Positions 23,512 to 33,908 of a DNA stretch of 64,000 nucleotides are shown piece by piece. How positions within the stretch are numbered: the stretch's first letter is position 1; the number at the start of each line of letters is the position of its first letter. The stretch comes from Colletotrichum lupini (taxonomy: Eukaryota; Ascomycota; Sordariomycetes; Glomerellales; Glomerellaceae). Location of the stretch: NCBI RefSeq assembly GCF_023278565.1, contig NC_064681.1, forward strand, positions 4,588,001-4,652,000, given 5' to 3'. The notes beneath the pieces were generated by a model. The model ran no database searches. It was given only the letters and a program-made list of their open reading frames with translations, and was not told where the DNA came from. A program made the translations under genes and the position numbers.

Positions 23512-24132
23512 ATGTTCCAGCTCAAGAAACTTCTTGTTCTGGCTCTCCCAGCCTTGGCTCTCGCCGAAGAGGCCTTCTCTCCTCTCAAGCGCCAGATTGT
23601 AGAGATCCCGTGCAGCGAGTCTGGCCGGAAAGACTGCGGCGATGGCTGCATTCCCTTGACCTACACTTGCTGCCCAGACCAGCAGGGCGGTTGCCCCTTG
23701 ACGTCCACGTGCTGGCTCGGTAACAACGGCCAGTATGCGTGCTGTCCGATCGGCAAGCAATGTGTCGGTCCGGGCGGTGTCAACACGGAACCCGGCTCGA
23801 CGGTGACGTCTACCCTCTTCTTCACGGAGTCGATTCCGGACGAGAAGACGTCCACGTCCTTCTTCGCGTCGACCTCAACCGCGACTTTCACCCTCACTTC
23901 CGAAATCGGGAGCACCTCAGCAGAGACTTCTCTTGTGCCTAAACCGACCACTTCTCTTCCGGCACCTCCGGTTGTTTCCAACACGCCGACGACGACTGCT
24001 ACACTGCCGACGATCACCGCACATAGTACCACGGCCCGGTCGCCCCCGGTCACGGTGAACGCAGCGAACACCCACGGTGGCTCGATCCTTCAGGCAATGG
24101 CTGCTGGTGCCGTAGCCTTGCTTGCTCTTTGA
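23512..24132 (+). CDS. Secreted Cys-rich, Ser/Thr-rich protein, probably GPI-anchored
   Basis: Intronless, 206 residues from the ATG that starts MFQLKKLLVLALPALALAEE, a clear signal peptide; the same frame is open upstream but only this start gives a secreted protein. Residues 30-90 carry about ten cysteines in motifs such as CGDGCIPLTYTCC, GGCPLTSTCW and YACCPIGKQC, a compact disulfide-rich module. The rest (about 95-185) is Ser/Thr/Pro-rich and likely O-glycosylated. The last residues, GGSILQAMAAGAVALLAL, look like a GPI-attachment tail. Such architecture is common in fungal cell-wall proteins and some effectors. No specific function can be assigned. Confidence 0.82.
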   Translation: MFQLKKLLVLALPALALAEEAFSPLKRQIVEIPCSESGRKDCGDGCIPLTYTCCPDQQGGCPLTSTCWLGNNGQYACCPIGKQCVGPGGVNTEPGSTVTSTLFFTESIPDEKTSTSFFASTSTATFTLTSEIGSTSAETSLVPKPTTSLPAPPVVSNTPTTTATLPTITAHSTTARSPPVTVNAANTHGGSILQAMAAGAVALLAL

Positions 24133-26573
24133 AACTTGTGTATACCGAGATGAAAATGTGTTCGATGTTCAGATCAACGGAAATGCTGTTGTCGAGGTGT
24201 AATAGTTGTCTGAAGAAAAGGGCGGGCGAATGTGGGTAAAGAAAGAGAGAGGATCGATAGCTTTTGCAACCAAAACGTAATGGAAATGAAAATTGTCAGG
24301 TTGGACCTCGTCTCCCCAACTTTCCGTACCACCAAGGGATCCGCCACCATTATGGTTTGGCCGAGATGAGTCTCGAGCTTGCCTTCAGAATCCGGGGCTC
24401 CGGACCCAGACTTGCAAAGTGGCGTGCTTTCTCATGGGGGACGTGTGATTAAAGGGCGCGCACAAGGCGTAACGGACATGTGGAAGCCTGGACGGGGTTC
24501 GCCCCGTCGTTATCGTGTGTGTGATGCAGATTTGACACCGGGACTAAAGCGTTTGAGTCAAACATGCTCATAGGGCTATTTCGTATCTCTGAGCGGCCAA
24601 GAACGACGATGTTGAGCCACCGCGTAGCTAGCAAAACTTATAAATCGGGATCGGGATCGGGATGGGTCGCCGACTAAGCACTAGTCAAAGGAGCTGGCGT
24701 CGGATCAGTTTTCCGTTTCTCTTGGCCGGCGAGCTGGATGCGGGGGAAACGGCAACTTTGAACCTCCACCGGTCCGCATCAAGGGTACCAAACAACGGGG
24801 ACAGGTAGACTTGGAGATGGACGGTCTCAATTACCCTTTCCAGCTCCCCGGTCAAGGCTGATAAGCTTTGTAGGTCCCTTCTGAAGAAATGACAAAGTTG
24901 AATCATGTTCGCGAACGCCGACAGCATGTTTCTTGCAGTAGGATTCGTCTCGTATCGACCGGGGCGGCACAGGGGTCAGCCTTCCGGGGACATTGTCTTC
25001 AAACTCGGGCTTATGAAAAGTGGGCGTCTCAATTATTGCGTGCTGGTCAGGCGATCCTTATCGAAGGCGCGGTTCGGCACAAGGGAGCTCCAGGAACGCG
25101 ACAGACTTAGACGCGATGTCTTCGTACTACTACTTTGCGGTTCGGGTATTTGGTAAAGGTCAACATCGGTGTTTAGAAATGTCGTTCGGAGCAAGTTTCC
25201 CAACATCCAATCAGACATCTGACAGGCTTCCCCAGGACCGAGAGGCCAGGTCGAGGATGGTGACACACTGCAACTAGGAATTTGCGCGATTTGATGGGAA
25301 TTGGCGAGTGCTTGTGCTGCCCAACTTCAAGGGACTCTGGAGAAAAGATGAAAAGTTTACGTGATAGTTTGGTACGAGGGCGGGTACCATCGGTGTTTAC
25401 CCCGTCGTGGAGTCACTCGAAGTGAAGGAATCTGAGATGCAGCCGCGCACAGGCAACCACGTGATATGGGGCCTTTTGCCCAAGTACTCAAGTGCCGGTA
25501 AGGTAGGTAGTCTTAGGTAAGCTGCGGCTTGGATGTTTGCAGTTGTTCCGGGAGGTACGTACTGCTGACTCCAATTCCCGTCTCTGCCTGAGCCTCCAAT
25601 TTGGACCGCAGATTTTCTCGGTGACAACTGCAACCACTTTAACCACCCGTTTTCCTCACGTTCTCAGTCTGTCCGCAATTCATTTCCAGTAACAACATGT
25701 GCCATCCTCGGACGTTAGCCTCTTATCAATACGGTGTGCCCGAATGTGTGGCCGAGTGTGGATGTCGTGTGGATTGCCAAGTAGATAAGCCTTCCGTCCG
25801 AGTTTACCCCATGGGTTCGCCATGAAAACGTTACCACACAGAAACAGCTGATGGACTGCCAGGTTTTTGCTTTCGGTTTAGTTCTTCCCCATGACTGGAT
25901 CTGCCCGCCTTCTGCACCAGTCAGTGCCGAGAAGCCCTTTTGCGCCTCTCGCCTCCAAACAACATCCAATAAGGGTTCAGTTGCAGCTCGCGCGCCTGGG
26001 CATACACGCAGATACCGCAGAGTCAGTCAGTTTGTCGAATACCTAGTACCGTACCCACGCCGCAGAAAGCACAGCGTACCATCAATACGTCACGTCGGCA
26101 TTCCACAAGGGTTGATTCATCAGCGTGGGAGCGCGGCGGGCAGAAACAATGGGTTGGACTATCCGTACGCTCGCAGAAACCAACGGAGGCAGCTTCCGTT
26201 GCTTGGTCAAGCATGGGGCCTACGTACAAGTGTAGTGTAAGCTGCCCGTCTCACGACAGACGGGAATCTTTCGCCATGCTGCCCATCGCCCAGACTCCAT
26301 AATACTGCAGCCATTCCCCCCTCAGCCAGAAGCTTGGCCCTTTGTTCGCGTCGTTCTCTTCTTCGCGTTCTAGAATCATTCCGTGGTTGCGCCGGGGACG
26401 CCCACCGACAAGCCTTGCCTGCGACCAGAGAAAAAAAAAGTCGCCGTACTAATATACCATTGCTACCCGCCCGCCCACATCGCAAACTCTCTTCCCTTCA
26501 ATTGTTCTTCTTCTTTTTCTTTTCTTCGCCCAAACCAGAGTCGAGGTCAGTTGATTACAACTACCATTCGACA
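24133..26573. other. Long intergenic region upstream of the amino-acid permease
   Basis: About 2.4 kb without a credible gene: open frames are short and lack family features. It contains a four-run G motif (24647-24666). The last 100 bases before the permease ATG are CT-rich, as in many fungal leaders. Confidence 0.5.
24647..24666 (+). other. Compact G-quadruplex motif
   Basis: Four GGG runs at 24647-49, 24653-55, 24659-61 and 24664-66 separated by loops of ATC, ATC and AT. This fits the strict G3 consensus with very short loops. It lies in a gene-free stretch about 0.5 kb after the Cys-rich protein gene and about 1.9 kb before the permease. Confidence 0.7.
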
Positions 26574-28317
26574 ATGGAGTCTGCGGACAAAGATTACAGA
26601 GGCGGCGGTCCCTTGACCGACGTCGAGTCCAAGCACAATGGGGAATCCTACCCTCGCGACGTCAACTTCGCCGCACTCAACGACCCCAATGATCTCGTCA
26701 ATTCGCACGACCAGCTGTCGCGTGGCTTGAAGAGCCGACACATTCAGTTCCTAGCATTGGGTGGCGCGTATGTTTTCCGCCGTTTCTGCATGCCCTTAAT
26801 TGGGTTCAAGTAATCGCAAACTGACAGGTACTTACAGCATCGGAACCGGTCTCTTCGTCGGCTCAGGCAGTATCCTCTCAGCAGTTGGCCCCGCGCCGCT
26901 GTTCATGGGATACCTCTCCATGATGATTGTCGCGTGGAACATCATGAACAATATCGGAGAGATGGCCACCTACCTCCCGCTCAAGGGCATCTCGATCCCC
27001 TACTTTGTCGAACGCTTCGTCGAGCCCAGTTTGGCTTTCGCTGCCGGTTGGAACTACTGGTACGCATACGCCATGCTCGTCGGCGCTGAGGCCTCGGCCG
27101 GCGCAATCCTCCTCGACTATTGGAAAACACCCGTACCCTCGGCCGTCTGGATCACAATCATCCTGCTCGTCACCCTCGCTCTCAACATTTTTGCTGTCGA
27201 AATCTTTGGTGAGGCCGAGTTCTGGTTTGCGAGTATCAAGCTCATCACCATCTTGGGTCTCATCATGGTGAGCTTCGTCATCATCCTCGGCGGTGCCCCC
27301 GACGAAGGTCGAATTGGCTTCCTTTACTGGTACGACCCTGGCGCAATTACACCATACCTCGTCGGCGGAAACACTGGCAAGTTCTTGGCCTATTGGACTG
27401 GTTTCGTCCGTGCCGGTTTCGCCTTCATCACTTCCCCCGAGCTGATCGCACTCGCGGCCGGCGAGACCGTTGCCCCCCGTCGCAACATCCCCAAGGCCGC
27501 TCGCCGTTTCGTCTGGCGTCTGGCTATCTTCTACGGCCTCGGCTCCCTCATGATTGGCGCCATCACCCCTTCGAACGACGAGCGACTCCTCAGCCCTACA
27601 TCCAACGCTGCTGCTTCTCCTTGGGTTATCGGAATTCAGCGTGCTGGCATCGGTGGTCTGAACCACGTCATCAACGCCGCCATTCTCACCAGTGCGTGGA
27701 GTGCAGGCAACGCCTTCTTGTACTCCGGCAGCCGTATCCTCTACAGCTTGGCCCTCAACAAGCAGGCCCCTCGCTTCTTCGCCCGTACGACCAAGCGTGG
27801 TGTCCCCTACACCGCCGTCCTCGGCACCTGGTCAATTGCTCTGCTCTCCTACCTCACCGTCAGCAGCGGAACCTCGACCGTCTTCACCTGGTTCATGAAC
27901 ATTAGCACCATTTCCGGCTTTATCGCATGGATTGTCGTCATGATCACCTACCTCCGCTTCCGCAAGGCTATGATTTACCACAACATGATGCACCGTCTGC
28001 CCTTCAAGACGCCCCTCCAGCCTTATTTTACCTGGTTTATCCTCGGTCTCCTCATCATCCTGACCCTTACCAACGGCTTCCAGGTCTTCTTCCCTGGCCA
28101 CTGGAGCGTCTCGGACTTCCTGGCTGCCTACATTACGCTGCCCATCTTTTTCGTGCTGTACATTGGACACAAGATCTGGTTCCGTACGCCGATAGCGCGC
28201 AACGTGGCCGACGTAGATGTCTTGACCGGCGTTGCCGAGATGGAAGCCATGGCGGAGCTCGACGAGGAGCCGATCCCGAAGAACCTGTTGCAGAAGGTTT
28301 GGTTCTGGCTGGCTTAG
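26574..28317 (+). CDS. Amino-acid permease (APC superfamily, yeast AAT type)
   Basis: Exons 26574-26767 and 26838-28317 encode 557 residues with about twelve hydrophobic segments. The cytosolic N-terminus ends in LKSRHIQFLALGGAIGTGLFVGSG, the hallmark start of helix 1 with the substrate-binding GxGL-type loop; the intron falls inside it, and only the CTTACAG acceptor (26831-26837) restores it. Further blocks are PAPLFMGYLSM, GEMATYLPLKG, AGWNYWYAYAMLVGAEASAG, EFWFASIKLITI, GFVRAGFAFITSPELIALAAGE and the SAGNAFLYSGSRILYSLA helix. It imports amino acids or related compounds across the plasma membrane with protons; the exact substrate is unclear (closest impression is the Agp2/Can1-like group). 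Codon use is strongly C-ending, like a well-expressed gene. Its stop is 16 bases from that of the convergent gene at 28334. Confidence 0.93.
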
Positions 28318-28333
28318 ATTTGTGGAAGGCCCT

Positions 28334-28828
28334 TCAAGATCCGCCGCCACCGCCACCATCGCCATTAGCAAAGACGTTGCGCGATGTACCTAGAACCACC
28401 CATGTCAGCACGGACATGAAGAAGCTGACCAGCATGTCACGCCACTCACCTGCTCTCCTCACCGTAGTCTCAATAATGCGCCCCTCCTCGTCGACATGAT
28501 ACGACTTCCCCTCATGACTCGGCAGAGCCTCAACCGCCTTCACGACAGGAGGCTTCAACATCATCTTAAACTTGCTCAACGCACTCATCGTGTCAGCAGG
28601 CGCCTTGGCTTTGGGTATTCCCTTTACGACGCGCGTAGAGACGTAGTGGTAGTTATCGGAGCGGGCAGGCTGGGGTTCGGTGCCGCGGAGGGGGTGGTCG
28701 GAGGGGTCTTCGGCGTTGCGGGTGAGAGGGTGGAGAGAGTTGGTGTCGGAGGCGACGAGGGTTTCTTGGCTGAAGACGGATAGGGTGTAGCTCTTGGTTT
28801 CGGGTTGAGATCCTTGGGTGCTGGCCAT
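28334..28828 (-). CDS. Conserved-looking hypothetical protein, possibly tail-anchored
   Basis: Unrecognised. The unspliced frame gives 164 residues from an ATG at 28828. The first 130 residues are polar, with an SDNYHYVSTRVVKGIPKAK stretch and a basic MSALSKFKMMLKPP segment. Near the C-terminus a hydrophobic stretch (MLVSFFMSVLTWVVLG) could span a membrane, followed by a Gly-rich end. Exactly this stretch is encoded by a 60-nt segment (28449-28390) with a GTGAGT donor and a CTAG acceptor, so it may be an intron; removing it keeps the frame and gives a 144-residue soluble form. Which form is real cannot be told from sequence. Convergent with the permease, 16 bases apart. Confidence 0.6.
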   Translation of the reverse strand: MASTQGSQPETKSYTLSVFSQETLVASDTNSLHPLTRNAEDPSDHPLRGTEPQPARSDNYHYVSTRVVKGIPKAKAPADTMSALSKFKMMLKPPVVKAVEALPSHEGKSYHVDEEGRIIETTVRRAGEWRDMLVSFFMSVLTWVVLGTSRNVFANGDGGGGGGS

Positions 28829-31334
28829 GGTTGTGAAGAGTCGCTATGGGCGGATATCGTTAGCTAGAACCTTTGGTGTTGAGAGTAGTGAATTGTCGCA
28901 AACCTCGCAGAATGTTTTGAGTACGCTGACTTCGCGCCTAGTTATGTACCTAAATGTCGATGCCGTGGCTACGGCTGGTCAAGTTAGCCTACTTCATCCA
29001 AGAAAAAGCTGCATATACTACGGCCAGAATCTGCTGACGCTCGCTTCCGGCAACTGGCACGAAACTCCGGCGCTCTATGTGCGGTGACGGATGCCCTGAT
29101 CGAACGAAGGATTCTAGCCAAGCTTGTTGCCCTATCGTGTAGCTGTGCTAGAGCAGCCAAGCCGCAGTATTTCACTTGCTGGTCGGGCGTCTTCGTAGAC
29201 AGGCTTCGGCGGGATTGGTGCGGCACAGCAATTGATGGTAAGTCAGGTGCTAGCCAGCCAGGTGATGTCTTCGTATCAACTTTCATACCATTATGCCGCG
29301 TGATGATAGTTTAGCCCTTATGAATGCCACTTGAATATTATGATCGAGTTGAACAGGGATTTAAAGTAGTTTCCGCGATTCTCAATACCTTAGAGACTAC
29401 ATCACTGCGTCGAGTGGGCAGGCACCTTCTCGGGCTGTAGAGCACCTGCCTCATTCGTTCAGTCAAGATATACAGCTTGCCAAAAACGCAGCATATTCTT
29501 CTCTGGTAATTAGAGGCAAGCAACATAGGAACTGTAGAGCAAAACATCATACGATCGAGTAGAGTCGAAGCAGCACTTGAGGAAGCCCCGTCAACTTCAT
29601 AAATCAACTAACCAAAATTATAGAATTACTTTTTGAAAATGTAATCAAGGCACGATCCCAGTAAAGTACAGCTGTTAAAGCACATCGCCAGCTCTGCTGA
29701 GGGGGACGTCGCATTGCGCTGTCCGAGAATGATAGTCCGCTGTGTTTCGATTGGCTGAACATCTGCAGAATCCTTGCTCAAACTCAGCAGCCAGTCCGCA
29801 AACAGTCAAGTAAAACTTGAAAAGTAAACTTGAGAATTACAGTTGTAACTTTTAGAAAAAACTTTAATGTAATTCTCCATTGCAGAAAGGTCTGACCCCT
29901 GTTATTCCTTTCAAAATACACCATGTACTCTTCGTTAGGACACATAGCGACGGAGTTCCGGTGTGTCCGTCTGTGAGGTATAAAGGCGCCATCATCCGCA
30001 CAGCTCGTCCTAAGCTAATCCTCCATCCCATCGCAACACCCAGTCACATAGCAGCTAACATACACTGATCATCACTTAAGAAAGAGTTGACTAAGCATTG
30101 ACTTGGGCGTCCCATGATATGCACGACTAATTCCCTTAAGTTGAGAAACACTCGCTAATCTGCCACCCAAATACCATCTTCCAGCAGAATACCAGAGAAT
30201 CATTGACCAGGCGTTCAGCCCTGTCGGTCACATAAACAGCAGAGAACCGTAAAATAAAAGCGTCTCCCAATTACGCCCTCCTGGACATACTCTCATAAAT
30301 AAATGCCGTAAGGACACTTCATAAACATATGTCATAAACCAAAGCCTGGAAGGCGCACGCCGACCACATAAGCAGCTAGATTATACCGTTGCTGCATCAA
30401 AAGGGAGCCAAGTGCGAATCGCACACAGTATCTAAGCATCTGGACGACAGATTGATCTCGTTCCAATAAACATGACGCCTTGACACATTGCTATCCGACC
30501 GAATTGTCCAAGCTACATAGAAGTCTTCCATACCAAATAACAGATTGAAGATCACCTTCAGAGGGCCTGAACTCGATCTCTCGCCTCATCAGGCTTACAT
30601 AGGTACCTGATCAGGAGGTAGAGCACTGAAGTAATTCTCCATCTCCATTCAAGACCTCTCGTACGTGTGTGAACCAGTCGCCAAATACCCCTAGTAAGCT
30701 GCCCGCCCTCGATCGTCACCAACAAGCCACCACACGCTCTTGAGCAGACAAGTCGGTGAACACCAGCACTCGGGTCTCTTCACGCCTCCTGGAAGACCAG
30801 ACGTGCCACACCCTCCACTGGAATCTGCCTGATTCCATTCCCTCGGATTATCCCTCCAACCGCCTTGCCATCTGCCTTGGTCGGCAGAAACGACCGCCCC
30901 GTTTCTGCCTAAATCGTTGGGTTTTGTTTCGAAACTACCGGTCGGACTCGGCCCCACTTTGCGGCACTGGGGCCGAACATTCACACCTCCCGGGCCCGGC
31001 TTGTGTCAACCATCACCTCCGGCTGCACCAGTCGAGAGCTCTCGCCTCCTCACAACTTGGTAGATAGATGCCTCGATACCTGGCCTCAAATCCGGCCCTT
31101 TCTCAGCAATCTCCACCCTATACCAACTTCTCTTCTTCTTCCCTTTCTTCAACTTCTTTTTTCTTTCTTCTCTCTGCCAACCACATCACAAGCTCCATCC
31201 AACTACGACAGCTTTCTCTTCTCACCAACGACAGCTTGCTTTCTTCGACAAGGAAAGCATTCAGCCCCAAACACCAAAGACAACCCCCCTTCCGTAAGTT
31301 CGTCTTCCTGTTTTCTGTTTTCTTCTGTTTTTTC
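28829..31334. other. Gene-poor region
   Basis: About 2.5 kb between the hypothetical gene and the pyrimidine-rich repeat. The part from 29600 to 30700 is somewhat AT-richer than average. No open frame shows a domain and no RNA gene was recognised. From about 31100 the plus strand becomes CT-rich, leading into the tandem repeat. Confidence 0.5.
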
Positions 31335-32076
31335 ATGATGTTCCCCTTCGTCACCTCTTCCTTTACGATCTTTGCCTTGGTCGTTTTCATTCTTTTCCTT
31401 ATCCTTCGTTACTTGTCCCTTCATACTATTTGCCTTTATCGTTTTTATTGTTTTCCCTGTCCTTCGTTCTTTGTCGCTTTATGATCTTTACCTTGGTCGT
31501 TTCTATTATTTCCCTACTTTTCCTTATTATCTTTTGTTACCTCTGTTTCCATGATCTTTGCCTTTGTTATTTTTACTAGTTCCCTCATTCCCCTTGTTAT
31601 CTCTCGTTACCTCCCTTTCTATGTTCTTTGCCTTTGTTATTTCTATTATTTTCTCTATTTTTTATTATTACTATAACTCGTCACATCCCCTTCTATATTC
31701 TTTGCCTTTGTTATTTCTATTGTTTTCTTTATTCTTTATTATTACTATAACTCGTTACCTCCCCTTTTATATTCTTTACCTTTATCGTTTTTATTATTCT
31801 CTCTATTCTTTATTATTACTACAACTCGTCACCTCCCCTTCCATATTCTTTACCTTTGTTATTTCTATTGTTCTCTCTATTCTTTATCATTACTATAACT
31901 CGTTACCTCCCCTTCTATATTCTTTACCTTTGTTATTTCTATTGTTTTCTCTATTCTTCATTATCACTGCAACTCGTCACTTCCCCTTCTATGTTCTTTG
32001 CCTTTGTTGTTTCTATTGTTTTCTCTATTCTTCATCATCACTGCAACTCGTCATGCGTTCGCTCTCGCTCGCTCGT
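31335..32076 (+). repeat. Pyrimidine-rich minisatellite with a 74-bp unit
   Basis: A CTCGTTAC/CTCGTCAC landmark recurs at 31603, 31677, 31751, 31825, 31899, 31973 and 32047, every step being exactly 74 bases. Between landmarks each unit reads roughly CCCCTTCTATATTCTTT, then CCTTTGTTATTTCTATTG and TTCTCTATTCTTTATTATTA, with point differences between copies. Upstream (about 31349 to 31603) related but shorter units of about 57-70 bases are seen. The unit is not a multiple of three, so the open frames crossing it shift their peptide phase with each copy and are unlikely to be coding. It ends about 45 bases before the SRA gene ATG and is therefore probably part of its promoter or leader. Confidence 0.9.
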
Positions 32077-32118
32077 ATTCGTCCATGATACTTACTATGG
32101 GAAACAGGGAATAGAAAC

Positions 32119-33342
32119 ATGAGCCTTTCTTTAGGTGCTGGTGGCAATGGTGGCCTCGGAGGTGGAGGTGGGGGGGTAGGCTCAGGCCTGCCTCCTACAC
32201 CTTCCGGCTACGGAGACGTAGCCGCCTTTATCAGGACCTTCGAGGGGAAGGTCGCTAGCCTTCTCTCACTGGCCGCGAGGTCAGTGAGCACCATTGCTAC
32301 TGTTGAGGTGGCCGATGCTCGGAGGGTTGTGGCCCTTTTTATACGATGGCTGAGTGAGGTTTGGTCGCGCTTCCCCTCCCAGGTGCCGCGGGAGATCTTG
32401 ATGGCAAGATTCGCCATCAAGAGGAAGCTCGAGATCATCATGAAGACGCCGTCAGAGGGTCTCCAGGAGAAGAGACATCGCTTCTTTCTGGGGCCAGAGA
32501 AAAACAGCGCCCGAGACCTTGTCCAATGGCTCAACGCCCTGTCCGACCGGCCTCTAGAGCTCCCTCGACCGGCTTTGCCCACCCTCGCGCCTACCCCAGC
32601 TCCGACTTCGTCGACCGCCGCCAGATCAACCAGGCCCAACTCTTCGACAAACAGGTCGGCGGATGGTGTCAAGCCTGTTCCCCGCGACCATCCCATCTGG
32701 GGTGTCTTGGGCATCATGCATGGACTCGGCCTGCGACCAGGAAGCAAGACGCAAGCATTCAATCCTGCCTACGATGAACACAAACGGTCAGCCAAAGTTC
32801 TCGGACACAATGGCTTGGCAATTGGACAGTGGTTTCCGAATCAGTTGTCTGCGATGTGGTACGGCGGACATGGCGAGTCCAACGCGGGCATCTCGTACAT
32901 GAGAGGGCCAAATGGCGAACCGGGCCCTGCCCTTTCCATCATCATGGCAGAGAAGTACAGTGATATCGACGTCGACCGTGGTGACGATATTGTCTACTGC
33001 GGAAGCAACTCACTTGATAACACATCGAGAAACACTCCCGTCGGACCGCCCGTTCGGGGCAATGCAGCTCTCTTGGTTTCCAAGGAACGCCAGTCTCCTG
33101 TCCGTGTCTTTCGCAAGGCGAAGAAGGGCAATAACGGCTCCGCTTACGCGCCTAAAGTCGGACTGCGCTACGATGGCCTCTATGTTATTGTCGGTTACAG
33201 CAAGGCCACAAACGACAAAGGCGGCATCTACCACAAGTTCACCCTGAGACGCGGAGATGGCCAGCCTTCTCTTGATACTCTCAGAAACATACCCAGCAGA
33301 AAGGAGCGGAGAGATTATGCAAAGATCGACGAAGGCTACTAG
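32119..33342 (+). CDS. SRA-YDG domain protein (methyl-DNA reader type)
   Basis: Intronless, 407 residues. After a Gly-rich N-terminus (about 6-28) there is a helical region (about 32-145) without a known domain, a Pro/Ser/Thr linker and then an SRA-YDG domain (about 190-385). The domain starts DHPIWGVLGIMHGLG and contains GHNGLAIGQWFPNQ, HGESNAGISY, SIIMAEKYSDIDVDRGDDIVY, NTPVRGNAALL-like spacing, VFR and the name-giving LRYDGLYVIVGY. SRA domains of UHRF1 and plant SUVH proteins bind hemimethylated or methylated cytosine. No RING, PHD or SET domain is present, so this is a stand-alone reader or a structural relative. Its position behind a minisatellite and in a genome with RIP is notable. It converges on the Zn2Cys6 gene. 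Confidence 0.88.
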   Translation: MSLSLGAGGNGGLGGGGGGVGSGLPPTPSGYGDVAAFIRTFEGKVASLLSLAARSVSTIATVEVADARRVVALFIRWLSEVWSRFPSQVPREILMARFAIKRKLEIIMKTPSEGLQEKRHRFFLGPEKNSARDLVQWLNALSDRPLELPRPALPTLAPTPAPTSSTAARSTRPNSSTNRSADGVKPVPRDHPIWGVLGIMHGLGLRPGSKTQAFNPAYDEHKRSAKVLGHNGLAIGQWFPNQLSAMWYGGHGESNAGISYMRGPNGEPGPALSIIMAEKYSDIDVDRGDDIVYCGSNSLDNTSRNTPVGPPVRGNAALLVSKERQSPVRVFRKAKKGNNGSAYAPKVGLRYDGLYVIVGYSKATNDKGGIYHKFTLRRGDGQPSLDTLRNIPSRKERRDYAKIDEGY

Positions 33343-33908
33343 TTCCGACAACTCTTTCGACTGAACTGCTTCATTCCTACGAGCAGGGCGACACAGTCTA
33401 CTGGTCAAGAGAACCTTACTCTAGGTGGAAGGAAGCTGTATGGGCATCGGGTTTTCTTTTCTTTTTCTTTTTCTTTTTCTTTTTCTTTTCGGGGCCGAGG
33501 GGGCCATATTGGTTCTAGCAGCATGATCAGGCATGATCATCAGGCAATCGTTTCCATTGAAGGATCGTCGCCAATCATCATTTCACTTTCTGGGCCTGGG
33601 GTAGGCTACCGTGGATGGTATCGGCAAGATCAACAGGATTACTTTTCCATTGAAGGATCGTTTCTAGCTGCATTTTGGGCGTTTACAAGGGTCTTCAAAA
33701 ATTCAGAGTCTGTGGGTGGTGGAGGTAATATCGGAGGAGAGCTAGGGGACTTCACCACAGACAGTCGTATCAGACACATCAAATTTGCGATCAACCAAGC
33801 TTGACTTCCATTTCGTGATGTTCATGAACAGTGAAACTTGCGATATCTGCAGAATTTGTGGAATTCATAGGAGCCGTGTTTGCCATCTATCAATGCTCCG
33901 GAACGCCG
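33343..33908. other. Convergent 3' intergenic region, SRA / Zn2Cys6
   Basis: 566 bases between two stop codons. It contains a CTTTTT microsatellite (33452-33490) and two copies of a TCCATTGAAGGATCGT motif about 100 bases apart (near 33553 and 33647), suggesting a small local duplication. No gene recognised. Confidence 0.6.
33452..33490 (+). repeat. CTTTTT microsatellite
   Basis: About six imperfect CTTTTT units form an uninterrupted pyrimidine tract some 110 bases after the SRA gene stop. It may lie in the 3' untranslated region. Confidence 0.85.

Noticed and set aside
26878..27666. 262-codon acidic open frame on the minus strand
   Set aside because: Antisense shadow of the amino-acid permease.
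29395..29460. tRNA-like AGAGCACCTGCC segment
   Set aside because: No cloverleaf with D, anticodon and T arms can be formed around it.
31558..32088. Hydrophobic 176-codon frame that looks like a membrane protein
   Set aside because: Produced by the T-rich 74-bp tandem repeat; unit length is not a multiple of three and all frames are open.
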